NCBI GenBank assembly: GCA_035610835.1
Contig: CM069455.1
Coordinates: 36,859,278 to 36,923,277 of the forward strand
Source of the DNA: Ophiura sarsii
Taxonomy: Eukaryota > Echinodermata > Ophiuroidea > Amphilepidida > Ophiuridae
Direction: 5' to 3'
Length of the DNA stretch: 64,000 nt
This document shows, one piece after another, positions 23,331-33,288 of this stretch (position 1 is the stretch's first letter; every line of letters begins with the position of its first letter). Both the position numbers and the translations under genes were made by a program. Under the pieces are notes generated by a model that was not told the origin of the DNA, ran no database searches, and saw only the letters and a list, made by a program, of their open reading frames with translations.

Positions 23331-25265
23331 TATGTATACATGTACCTTGGATTAATATCTCAACCTGTATGTCCAAGAAAAACGCTGGCTTGAAGTTGAA
23401 TGAATCGCCCTACCGCTACACAAACCATGTACTTTTATTATGCACTAACTACATGTATATACATTATGGCCTACTTTTGTTTTTAGTCTGGAGATATGAC
23501 AGTACTGTAGGCTACACGTTTACACTCAGCAGAATCCAAAAGACTGGATGTAATGCTAACATTTGTCTATGGTTGTTTTCATAATCAAACCAAAGATTTG
23601 TCAATCAGTCACAGCTAAAGTCATGATCCGAGCGTTAGCGATCATTACAAAGGTTGAGTGTGTCCTTGTATGCACAGCAGTGCATTACAAAACAGTTGCA
23701 AACGCGGTGTGGGGTCTTGTTGATCAGGGCCTCAATTTTTGGTCAATTACGTATTTGTTTACAATTCGTTAGTCGTTGACGTTACATCTTCCGGTTTTAC
23801 TGCGCCCTAGCCATCGCGAATGTCGTGGTAACGCACGATACACACCAGTTGCATGGAACGCTGGGGAATCTTATACGATGTGATCCACAATTTTTTTGTT
23901 TTGATTAATAATAGTTAAAGACCAGTTTAGTTTGTGTAGTACATGATGATGTTAAATCATCAATCAAAAAACGACAAAGATTTGATTAGTTAGAAATACG
24001 GTAGTAAACATGTTTAAAATTTAGGCCTATGTTGGCGTTTTCAAAATTGTATTCTATATTTCTAGCGTGATGCATATAGCCGTATTGTTGGAGTATAAGC
24101 TCCAGATCCAGACCAAATTTAAATTATATACTACTAGTACTACTAAAGTACTAACTAGGCCTTTATGTTTAGGCCTAGTTTTGCCTTATTGCAGGCTTGT
24201 TATTGTTAAATATAATTCGCCATCGACGGTAACAGTAAATAGATTGATCGTTGCGATTAACAATAATTAATGTTAAAAATTACTGTTATATATTGCATCT
24301 TTTCGCAAGAGAAACATGAGAAACACTTCCTATCTATCTAATCTATATGGTGTAGTACATTCCTCAGTCATAGTCGTACTGTAAGGTGCAAAGGGTGCGA
24401 TCAGGAACACGATATCCCTCCCCCCGCCCATAGTTACGGGCCTGCTTCCAACAAATAAAGTTAACAATTTTGCTGTCACTGTCAGACTTCGGACATGAGA
24501 AAAGAATAGTCTTGATCCAATCTCATTTGTCACACTTACACACAGGGACATGCATTGAGTTGACTTGTTTGAATGCGTATACATACAATACATACAATCA
24601 CCCATACAATACATACCAAGCATTTATATAGCGCTGCTACATCGAGATCGTAGCGATCGTAGCACTGGTTTCGCTTGGTTTATAAATAATTGTAATAACA
24701 ATTACTTTGTGAGTTAAATCTTGGCTTGATACTGGATGTCAGTGAGTCCTTTCTTACAACTTAAAGGCTAGTAAATAATGTGCCATCCGAAAAGGATTTC
24801 AATATGGCATATCTTGACAGATGTAAAAGTTTAGTTTTGTTTACTTTTACTTTTGCCGGGGGCTTTGCCAGCTGAGCTTGGCGTTAAATATTTGTTTTGG
24901 TTTGTAGTCTGAGTTCCTTTATGGACGATCATTTCATACATAGGCCTAAACATACATACATACAACTTGAACAAACAAACTTACTGCATGACAATTTCAT
25001 GATTTGCTATTCCTGCTGCTGCAATCTGCAATGGCCGCGGCGATGAGCTGAGACCGGCCGGCTGGTGTTTCTGGGTCAAAGGTTAATTGATTGATGTAGT
25101 CAGCTATCCACAAATTACGTGACAGTCACAAACAGCGCGATGTCATTAAAGATCAGGTCATATTAGATACCGAACTAGGATTATGCTACATACTGTCATG
25201 AAAGACCCCAAAACGCCATATTTGACCCGATTGTTGCTCCATAGTGTCATATTTGACCCTCTTGA
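23331..25265. other. Unassigned region; dispersed repeat near its end
   Basis: No gene was recognised. Positions 24725-24950 (ATGTCAGTGAGTCCTTT, TGTGCCATCCGAAA, TCTTGACAGATGTAAA, CGATCATTT) are repeated at 34437-34650, so both are copies of a dispersed repeat of about 220 bp. A GCATTTATATAGCGCT string at 24617 resembles a LINE 3' end read backwards but nothing else supports it. Confidence 0.45.
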
Positions 25266-26057
25266 GATCGCAATCATGAAAGGATTCATACCAAAGAGAA
25301 ACCATACCAATGTGCGTACTGTGACAAGACTTTCTCTGATTTAAGTAGTAAGACCGTTCATGAAAGGATTCATACTAGAGAGAAACCTTACCCATGTGCA
25401 TATTGTAACACGAATTTCTCTCATTCCGGCGACAGGACCGCTCACGAAAGGATTATTCATACAAAAGAGAAACCATACAAATGTGCATATTGTACCAATA
25501 CTTTCACTCATTCAGGTAGTAAGACCACTCATGAAAGGATTCATACTAAAGAGAAACCATACCAATGTGCATATTGTACCAAGACTTTTTCACGGTCAGA
25601 GGGTAAAACACGGCATGAAAGGATTCATACCAAAGAGAAACCATACAAATGTGCATATTGCAACAAGACTTTCTCGCAGTCAGGTGATAAGATTCGTCAT
25701 GAAAGGATTCATACCAACGAAAAACCATACCAATGCTCATATTGTAACAGGACCTTCTCGCAGTCAGATGGTAAGACCCAGCATGAAAGGATTCATACTA
25801 AGGAAAAACCATACCAATGTGCATATTGCAACAAAACTTTCTCGCAGTCAGGTGCTAAGACTCGTCATGAAAGGATACATACCAAAGAGAAACCATACCA
25901 ATGTGCATTTTGCAACAAGACTTTCTCGCAGTCAGGTGATAGGATTCGTCATGAAATTATTCATACCAAAGAAACCATACCAATGTATATATATTGTGAC
26001 AAGACTTTCTCTCATTCAGGGAATAAGACCCGTCATGAAAGGAATATTCATACTTAA
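25266..26057 (+). pseudogene. C2H2 zinc-finger array, no start codon, decaying 3' end
   Basis: An open frame of 263 codons, with no ATG before the fingers, encodes eight intact C-x2-C-x12-H-x3-H fingers. A ninth has lost its first Cys. The frame stops at TAA 26055-26057. Typical finger: CAYCNKTFSQSGDKIRH, then ERIH. The linker is H-T-K-E-K-P-Y, not the usual T-G-E-K-P. At the position six residues after the conserved Phe, where C2H2 fingers normally have Leu, all nine have Lys or Arg. Finger 9 carries a 2-base deletion and a compensating 2-base gain. It could be a terminal exon (an AG precedes 25267) of a KRAB-less zinc-finger gene, but the decaying 3' end and lack of a start favour a pseudogene. 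Confidence 0.8.
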
Positions 26058-26395
26058 GAGAAACCATACCAATGTGCATAATTGTAACAGGACTTTTTCT
26101 CAGACAGGTTAAGAAACCGCTCATGAAAGGATTCATATTACTAAGAATTTAACCATACAATGTTCATTATTATGACAAGACTTCTCTCATTCACGTGGAA
26201 AGACTAAAGAGAAACCAATGTTCATATTGTGATATGAGTTTCTCACAATTAGGTCACCAGACCCTTTTCAAGAAACGATCCATACCAAAGAAAACCATAC
26301 CAAAGTTCATATTTTGACAAGACTTTCTCTTATTCGTATGATAAGACCCATCATGAAAGGATTCATACCAAAGTGAAACCCTACCAATGTGCATG
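26058..26395 (+). pseudogene. Decayed zinc-finger repeats
   Basis: Downstream of the stop at 26055, finger DNA continues with frameshifts and stops: CATACCAATGTGCATAATTG, GACAAGACTTCTCTCATTC, CAGACCCTTTTCAAGAAACG and finally CATCATGAAAGGATTCATAC..CCTACCAATGTGCATGG. Three to four ancestral 84-bp finger units can be made out. This shows that the array was once longer and that its 3' part was not under selection. Confidence 0.75.
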
Positions 26396-26632
26396 GGTCA
26401 TGGCTGGAATTCATTTCTAATATACATCTGTGGGTATAATGAACACATGCACAATATAAAATTCCACTCCAAGTCTTTTTGGAATTATGGCCGTTGTTCG
26501 CGTCGTTGAATATGTTGCATTTTGAAATGCCTATTAGAGGCATTTGGAATAAGAGACGAAGCTGAAAATGGCCCACTTTCAACTACATGTAGGTTTTTGA
26601 ACTGAGTTTAAAACCCAGTTGAACTCGGTTAA

Positions 26633-27009
26633 AGGCATACTATGTGATATTTTCCAAGGAGCGCCCTCTATTCATGATTTTTTTTAGAAAGTCGATTTTC
26701 TTGCATATTTTACATTTCAGATCATAAATCATAAATATATATTCCAAGTTTTAGAACGATACGATTCCTAATTACCTCAAAATCATGGTTTTAGAGTGAA
26801 TTTAGAGTAAAAAATAATTTGTCGGGCGCAGACTCCGACAGTTTATTTTTACTATAAAACCATGATTTTGAAGTAATTAAGAATCGTATCGCCCTTTAAA
26901 ATGGAATGTATGTACAAGTTATGATCAGAAATGAAAATCTGCAAGAAAATCTGCTTTCACTTTTTTCGAGGATTGAGGGCGTTCCCGGGAAAGGATCACA
27001 TAATATGCC
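26633..27009. mobile_element. TTAA-type MITE, uninterrupted relative of 18029-18756
   Basis: Left end TTAA|AGGCATACTATGTGATAT and right end GGATCACATAATATGCC are inverted repeats. Internally CGATACGATTCCTAATTACC (26757) faces GTAATTAAGAATCGTATCG (26873), so the element folds back over much of its length. The right TTAA is not intact (GGTAAG). ACCCAGTTGAAC lies on both sides (26614 and 27017), a flanking similarity of unclear origin. Confidence 0.7.
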
Positions 27010-27280
27010 GGTAAGACCCAGTTGAACACAGATCAAATCAGTTTTCAACTGGGATTTGCAACTGGAATTTTGTAATAAAATTGACCTGGGTTGGGTACAT
27101 ATGGTGACTGTAATCCAAATATAGCCTCAAAACACAAAACAAGTGTATGTTATCCCTTTTCTCTCTACAGGCAGCTCAAAACACAATTTAGTCTGTCGAA
27201 CAAATTAATTTCTATTTCAAGACCCCCTAAATCATGGTTGATAGTCACAGTAAAGCTTCATATTGCATTGTGTGTATAGG

Positions 27281-28224
27281 GTGGTTCAATAAAACGTTGA
27301 CAGTTTTTGAAGCCATTTTTGTTGTTGAAATTCTGTAGATTTAAAAAGATCTTTTTCAATATTCATCAAGTATATGATCTTGACCATGCTGAAAATATCG
27401 TTACAAATAACCTTACGTTTGCAAAATAACATCTATTTCAACAAAGTCTGTCCCATTTCACTCTGTCCACGGGTACTGATTTCGCGACGTTACATTGAAT
27501 ACAGAATGATGAAACCAGTGTAATTGTTAACATCTTAACTATCTATTCAGGTGTGAAATCAATACGTAATAATAATACCACGAGTGACCCTAATTAGAAT
27601 GATTGATTTTCATAGATTGGAAGTGTAATTTTATTGTCTATGCTCTATGCCTTAAAAGTGACGATGCCATTTAATGTTATCTTGCTGGTCATTTCCCGTA
27701 GACTTATACACCTATCAGTTGTAAGACGCACTATACGACCCCCGTGAGTGGTGCGTCACTTTACCGAGGTGCGTCAACTTCTCATGTACCATGACGCAGC
27801 CTGTGTCAAAAAAACGACGGACCATTGCCATCCAAATACGCACCCTCAGTCAACTATCAGCCCATTCGCACCCATGTAAAGTGACGGACCTTTACGCACC
27901 CTCCGTCATTTTTTTGACGGACCAAAGGCTGCCACTGACGTACCCTCCGTCAGGAATTATTAGTAAACGACGCACCCATGACGCACCTCTCCCGGGGGTC
28001 ATATAGTGCGTCTTACAACTGATAGGTGTATTACCCGTGGACAAAGAGATTTTGGAGAGATTCTCTTCAAATAGCTATCATTTTGCCGCCATAGCATTAA
28101 CATTGAGATTTTCAGCATAGATGGCCAATATGATATTTTTGAGGAATATGTAAACAAAAATTAGAAAATCCTACAATTTTGAAAAATATGGCTTTTAAAA
28201 CCTGTCAACGTTTTATTGAACCAC
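27281..28224. mobile_element. Foldback/MITE with GTGGTTCAATAAAACG ends
   Basis: The ends GTGGTTCAATAAAACGTTGA (27281) and TCAACGTTTTATTGAACCAC (ending 28224) are exact inverted copies over 23 bp (27281-27303 with 28202-28224), extending less perfectly through GAAGCCAT/ATGGCTTTT. Further inverted similarity inside includes CTGAAAATATCGTT against ATTTTCAGCATAG. A separate TA-flanked MITE (27709-28028) sits in the middle. No coding capacity. Confidence 0.7.
27709..28028. mobile_element. 320-bp TA-flanked MITE nested in 27281-28224
   Basis: Ends CACCTATCAGTTGTAAGACG (27709) and its inverse, ending at 28028, match over about 35 bp, with TA on both sides (27707-27708, 28029-28030). The interior has many GACGCACC/GGTGCGTC and GACGGAC/CTCCGTC repeats in both orientations. 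Confidence 0.8.
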
Positions 28225-28228
28225 ACTG

Positions 28229-28378
28229 GTTGTAACGTCGCCAGATCAGTACCCGTGGACATATTAAAATGGGACAGACTTTGTTCAAATAGCTGTTATT
28301 TTGCAACCGTAAGGTTATTTGTAACGATATTTTCAGCATAGATGGTGAAGATCATATAATTGACGAATATTGAAAAAT
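28229..28378. repeat. Inverted partial copy of 27345-27500
   Basis: CAGTACCCGTGGAC, AATGGGACAGACTTTGTT, CCGTAAGGTTATTTGTAACG and ATTTTCAGCATAG.TGGT occur here in reverse order and orientation to 27350-27480. Together with the adjoining MITE this makes an inverted-repeat cluster about 1.1 kb long. Confidence 0.7.
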
Positions 28379-28532
28379 AATGTGCAAGACGTTTACTATG
28401 TCTGTCTCGCTCGCACCTGAACAACTAGTGCATGGTTGAAAAGCCCGCTAAGAAACATTGGTGCTGATCGATAGCCTATTGCGAAAACGACTTGTCGCTA
28501 TACTGGATGTGGTGTATATTCAACTATCTTAA

Positions 28533-28933
28533 AGGGGCACTGAGAGATGTGTTGGAGGCTGCGCCCTCAATTATGATAAAAACTGGGATTAGTATATTTT
28601 TATAATTGTATTACATCATGTATGAACTTACACCTATAAGGATTAAGAAAAATCAGCCCTCTTTGTACAAGAAAACGTCGATTCAAAAATGCTCGTAGAG
28701 CCGCAACGAGCATTTTACGTCCGACAGTATCCCCCTGCAATACGCCTGATACATAACGCGAACCATATTTGCATAGAGGGCGTTTTTCAATAAATAGCGG
28801 TGATATTGTTTTAATCAAGTTTTGCTGTGTTTTTGTTAGTAGAAACAACAATAATGGCAATTTTTAATGTTCATCTTGAATTCTGTAGTAAATGTTTAAA
28901 CATTTAAAATGTTCAACACCACTTAATGTCCCT
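28533..28933. mobile_element. 401-bp MITE flanked by TTAA
   Basis: Ends AGGGGCACTGAG and the inverse AGGGACATTAAG are flanked by TTAA (28529-28532, 28934-28937). A hairpin, AAAATGCTCGT/ACGAGCATTTT, lies inside (about 28676-28706). Non-coding. TTAA duplication again suggests a piggyBac- or Kolobok-related source. Confidence 0.7.
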
Positions 28934-29711
28934 TTAAGCCCTTTATAAAGAAGAAGAAAAGAAACCTCGTCGGTGGAAATTGAAATATTTCAAACAATTT
29001 GAACGACTCAATTGTACTAGCATTTGCAATTATATTTATTGCAATTTCATCATTAGTTTGAACGATTGAGTAAGCGGTAGTGTTGGCTGGGGCCATTTCC
29101 AGTGTATAACGTGTTTGGTTCATTCTAATTCATGAAATAGTATTTCACATGCCCTATCATAATTATACTGAATATTATGCTATATATTCAGGAACATTGT
29201 CATTGATCCTTTGGTATAATAAAAAATACGGCTGCACTATGCCATGCGTCGAGTGACATCACATATCTTAAATACAAATAAGTAAACGGGTCCGTAATGT
29301 AAGTATAGAATCCCGTGTTTTAATAGTTAATACTACAGATATTATATCGCTCGTTTTTGCAAATTTAATCATATTGTTTTAATTGTATGAATGATCAGCA
29401 AAATATGTGTACTGACAATAGATATCTTTGAACATGTTGAATGCATATTTAAAAAAAAACACCGAACAAACAAAGAAAAAGTTTTGTATCTGTAACAAGA
29501 AATTATTTGTAGTATCATTCATTCTCCAATTGTCAGCATTTCAAACCGAGTGTTGTTATAATGGTTCCCTTGATAACTTGTAGTGTTACGAACTCTTTAC
29601 GCTAAGAGGAGAGCATTGGTATGATATCAGCTCAACAAAGAGCGTGTATGTGGATGGACTTCAGAAGATTACCCGTTCAACTTGGTTAATATCACACATT
29701 TCTTGATGTCA
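28934..29711. other. 3' flank of the F-box gene
   Basis: This minus-strand downstream region would hold the 3' UTR. The nearest AATAAA I found on that strand is near 29035, about 0.7 kb after the stop, so the polyadenylation site is uncertain. No other gene is recognised. Confidence 0.4.
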
Positions 29712-30897
29712 TCAATGGGGACCTATTACTGCGTGTACATTCAGATGTTGCGTTCCACATTTCAATTCCCTAACACATAACCTGCATCGCTCAGAATAAT
29801 CTCTCGTCATGTATAACCATTTCAAACGTAATAATGTAGGTATAGTTTCACCGATGACGTCATATGAAACACTGCATTCGGTTACATTCAGATATTCCAA
29901 ATCAGGGTGAGCTGTAAGGGCTCTCAATCCACCGTCTGTGATCCGTTTTGATCCTTTGACGTTTAGTCGTTTGATGTGAGCGTTGCTAAGTACTACCATT
30001 ACCTCATCAGTTACGCCATCACAGTTCACCAGTTCTAGTACCTCAAGTTTCTTAAATGGCTCAAGAAATGATCCTACTGCAATCAAATCGATATTTTCTA
30101 GCGACAAACAACGAAGATCTGGAATTTGTTGAAGATCGGCAAGAACATAATCAAAATCAATTGAAGTTTGTTTAATGATCAGTTGAAGCTTAAAACTTTT
30201 GAGGTGTGTAAATTGCGATGGGATTGATTGTACAATTCTTTGGAACTCATACTCATCCCGATATACCCGGAAAATACAGTATCTTAGCGACAGACTCTGG
30301 AGATCATGAATACCTTCTGCAAGTTTTTCAAAACCCTCAGCAGTAAGATATGAACATTGATGGAGTATAAGCTCTTGAAGATGTTGAGATTTGCTAAGTC
30401 GATCAAATAACTCCTTAGAAAACTCAGTGTATCTTACGGTGAGACTGCGGAGTTGCTTTAGTGGCGTCGTGGCAAACCGACATGGTCGAAGCACTGTGGA
30501 CCGACTCCTAAAACAACCTTTCAAACAAAGGTCCAATTGCTGTACTTGGTTTGGCATTCTGGACAAATCAACGTTCTTCAAAGCCATTTCTTCATGATGA
30601 AGGATTACCGTTTTCAAGTTTGGACAATACCGTGATAAATATTCCAGGATTTCGGTGTTTACCACATGTAAATGTAATTCCCGCAAGTATTGACCAAAAT
30701 AAGTATGAGCGAGATTGAGAACATATATTTCGTTAGATGGAAAGTGCCACTCTTTACAGTTCATGTTGTAGTATTTTACATCATTACCACCGACATCGTT
30801 GGTGGCGTCATTTGCTCTCTCTCGTTTGTGAATAAGATCCACTTTGCACCATAAGTCTCCGTAACTTTTGACGATTCGATGTAGTGACTTGCATACG
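29712..30897 (-). CDS. F-box/LRR protein, exon 2 (leucine-rich repeats)
   Basis: This exon encodes residues 28-421 and the last base of codon 27. It begins after a 3' splice site (TTGATTTCAG, ending at 30898) and ends at TGA 29712-29714. It completes the F-box (VCKSLHRIVKSYGDLWCKVDL, residues 28-48) and continues into leucine-rich repeats over roughly residues 100-400. Examples are LRSLTVRYTEF, LQELILHQCSYLTAEGFEKL, LEVLELVNCDGVTDEVM and LEYLNVTEC. Cys-ending repeats of this type are found in FBXL/AMN1 proteins, substrate-recognition subunits of SCF (Skp1-Cul1-F-box) ubiquitin ligases. The F-box would bind Skp1 and the LRRs the target. The exon is open throughout, so the gene is probably functional. 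The specific FBXL orthologue is not recognised. Confidence 0.92.
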
Positions 30898-31085
30898 CTG
30901 AAATCAATGATAAAAATATTTTAGGCTAGCAAAATACTGCTATTCGAGCGTGTATCACCTAATTCTGTCTCGAATTCCTATCACTACCAATAATGCATGA
31001 CGTCTATGCATTACGTAAAGTTAAGAGGCCACAGCACCACAAGTCTAAACTAGCGTCTTCTTTGTTTATGTCTCCATTTCCCTAG

Positions 31086-31262
31086 GAAAAGTACATTGCT
31101 TAAAGGCATGCTACCACTCTGGGTTGCTAACCACCTCCAGTTCTTTTGGGAAGTTTACAATTTTAACATTTCCCATTGTTAACTCTGTACTATCAATCAT
31201 CAAGTGAACAGGCCAGTTCGTCTGTGGTGAACTATCAACGTGGTAGGCCAGTTTTATTTAAG
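31086..31262. repeat. Dispersed repeat, copy within the intron
   Basis: TTAAAGGC, GGGTTGCTAACCACCTCCAG, GAAGTTTACAATTTTAACAT, CAAGTGAACAGG, CCAGTTCGTCTGTGGTGAAC and GTGGTAGGCCAG match 33000-33225 in order and orientation, with gaps. The two copies flank exon 1 and the hAT insertion. Confidence 0.65.
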
Positions 31263-31570
31263 GGCGCCCTTCATAATTGATCAAATAAATGTTCTTAACC
31301 ATTATACCTACCGTTGACGTGTTTTTCTACACACGTTTTACTAGTTGTTAAAGTAAGTCAATAAGTATAGCAAACTATTACAATAATGCCATCGCATATA
31401 CTACAAGGCTACGAATTATAAATATCTCCGATTATGTGAATGTACAAAGTATGTATACACTCTGAACTCAATATTTTCATATTGCGTTACATATCACTTT
31501 CAAAGCGGATGTGTTCATCTTTCCAACAACCATTGATACCAAAAGTGCAGCAATGCCTAAGTCTTGCATT

Positions 31571-32587
31571 CAGCGTTCGAAATAGCGGCCATCCGGTCAT
31601 CCGAAATGACCAAATCTACCGGCGGATGACCAGTTTTTCTTGGCCGATCATCCGGCGGATGACCAACATTTAGTATCTAAAATGATTTTAAAATAGTACT
31701 ACTAATTTTAACTCAACAAATTATACTTCCGTAGTAATTTGTAAACAGTAAATTTGTTACGAAGCCACGTGTTAAATGCTATGATTTACCTTTGAGTATG
31801 ACCCCTATCAACTACTCTCACTGTATGAACTCAATTGTGTCGCTGTGATAGACAATATAGCGAGTGTGCTTGCAAGCGCGATTAATGAATTTCAGTATCC
31901 AACAACTTCGTCTTCGTAACGACGATATTTAAAAAAAACGTGTTTTCAAAATGGCGAAACAAATGACGTTACACAATTTCTTTGGTGGCGCAGACAAAAG
32001 GAAATAAAGAAGCACCTGATTGAAAAGAATCCAACCGCGTGTATGATGTCAACAAGAGGAAGCAATTGTTCCAGCTTTAATGGATATCGGGTCGGCCATG
32101 GCTTCAATTTGATGAAGACAAGGGCCTAATGTTTTGTACCACGTGTGCGACAAATACACATGGTTTCGCAGATCGGAACTCAAGTTTTGTCAAGGGAGCA
32201 ACGTCATTTTTGGCAGGTTTTGACAAAAACGCATGAAGAGAGCAAGAGACACAGGCGTGAACAGGATGCACACATTGTGGCCAGTACGCCGTCAACATCA
32301 CGACCGGCAGAACAAATGATTGGCAGTCCGCACGATGACTGAAGGCCAACGTGAGCATCTGTCCACCTCGTTGTCCACCAAGTTTAGAATGTTCACGCTC
32401 TCGCTAAACAACATAGGCCTTACACAAACTACGTGTGGATGGATCAGCTGGACTGGGCAAAGGGTCTTTATTTTTTTTAGCTTGCTACTGAAAAAATGCG
32501 GATAACCAAAAATATTGGCGGATGACCAAAATCCCAACCTAGGTTATCCGGTGGATGACCAATTTATTTTTCTTATTTCGAACGCTG
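31571..32587. mobile_element. hAT transposon copy 1 (1017 bp), defective
   Basis: Inverted ends CAGCGTTCGAAATA and TATTTCGAACGCTG (approximate at the inner bases) are flanked by a perfect 8-bp duplication, CTTGCATT (31563-31570 and 32588-32595), which is diagnostic of the hAT type. The plus strand at 31951 starts MAKQMTLHNFFGGADKRK and stops at 32005. Further on, RPWLQFDEDKGLMFCTTCAT..., then in another frame KTHEESKRHRREQ, form a broken TTF-type zinc-finger domain as found in ZNF862/KIAA1586-like hAT transposases. ALAKQHRPYTNYVWM is the start of the following region. The remaining transposase is deleted, so the element is non-autonomous. Confidence 0.88.
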
Positions 32588-32832
32588 CTTGCATTGACAA
32601 CTAAAATGTAGCGAGATGTGAAGAAAGTGGTGATTTTGACGAATTTATATTGAGACCTCCCCATATTATAAAGTAAGTGACTAACAATTAACGATGCAAC
32701 ACACTATGAATATATCAAGAAAAATACTAAATATACTAGGCGATTGACATTTTGACTTATTTGATATTTTTAACCACACCAAAGCGTAGATAAATCATTT
32801 GGTGACACGAAACAACATATCAAATTACTTAC

Positions 32833-32912
32833 CATGCCATTCGACCTTTGCTACGCAAGTCAGCGTATAACAGAATCTTCAGCCAAATTTCATCTGGGAT
32901 TATATCCGCCAT
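32833..32912 (-). CDS. F-box/LRR protein, exon 1 (start of F-box)
   Basis: On the minus strand ATG at 32910-32912 begins MADIIPDEIWLKILLYADL..., the N-terminal half of an F-box (I-P-D-E-I-x-L-x-I-L). After 26 codons plus two bases (TG) comes a consensus 5' splice site, GTAAGT (from 32832). Joining TG to the first base C of exon 2 gives TGC (Cys27) and continues the F-box without interruption: ...GRMACVCKSLHRIV. The total is 80 + 1186 = 1266 bases, 421 residues plus stop. The phase-2 junction falls inside the F-box. The start has G at +4. I see no TATA box upstream. Confidence 0.9.
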
Positions 32913-32999
32913 CTGTTGGTGTGGTTTTTGTTGTTGTGCAAACTGTGCATAGGTAACAACATATTAATCAAAACAAATATCAAATTAAGTTTTATCATC

Positions 33000-33225
33000 T
33001 TAAAGGCGGTCATTAACTTTGGGTTTCTAGCCATATCCAGGTCTCTTGGAGATTTGACAAGGTTACAATTGTTCTATGTTTTAACATAGAGAAAGTGTAA
33101 CCTTGTCAAATCCTTGTTAAATCCTTGTTGTTAACTTTGTTAAACTCTTTACTGTCAGTCACCAAGTGAACAGGTGTATGACCAGTTCGTTTGTGGCGAA
33201 CTGCAAAAGTGGTAGGTCAGCTTTA
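33000..33225. repeat. Dispersed repeat with an internal hairpin
   Basis: This is the partner of 31086-31262. It contains an extra perfect 17-bp inverted repeat, GATTTGACAAGGTTACA (33051-33067) with its inverse at 33096-33112. The loop includes CTATGTTTTAACATAG, itself self-complementary. The hairpin is absent from the intron copy. Confidence 0.65.
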
Positions 33226-33288
33226 ACATTTTTAGCATACTCTTTTCTGCTAAGATAGCTAGCTAGATTTTCCATTGGTAAAACATAT

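Larger units (their letters stand above)
30898..32832 (-). other. Intron of the F-box/LRR gene
   Basis: A 1.94-kb intron with GTAAGT at its 5' end (32832) and CAG at its 3' end (30898). It contains a complete hAT insertion (31571-32587), more than half of its length, and a copy of a dispersed repeat (31086-31262) whose partner lies just upstream of the gene (33000-33225). Without the hAT element the intron would be about 0.9 kb. Confidence 0.85.

Noticed and set aside
24617..24670. GCATTTATATAGCGCT as a LINE 3' end
   Set aside because: The short string resembles LINE tails, but no coding remnant or microsatellite tail accompanies it.
25360..26112. 250-codon open frame with repeated KGFI..RNHTNVHI
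   Set aside because: It is an out-of-frame reading of the zinc-finger array; the frame beginning at 25266 has the C2H2 pattern.
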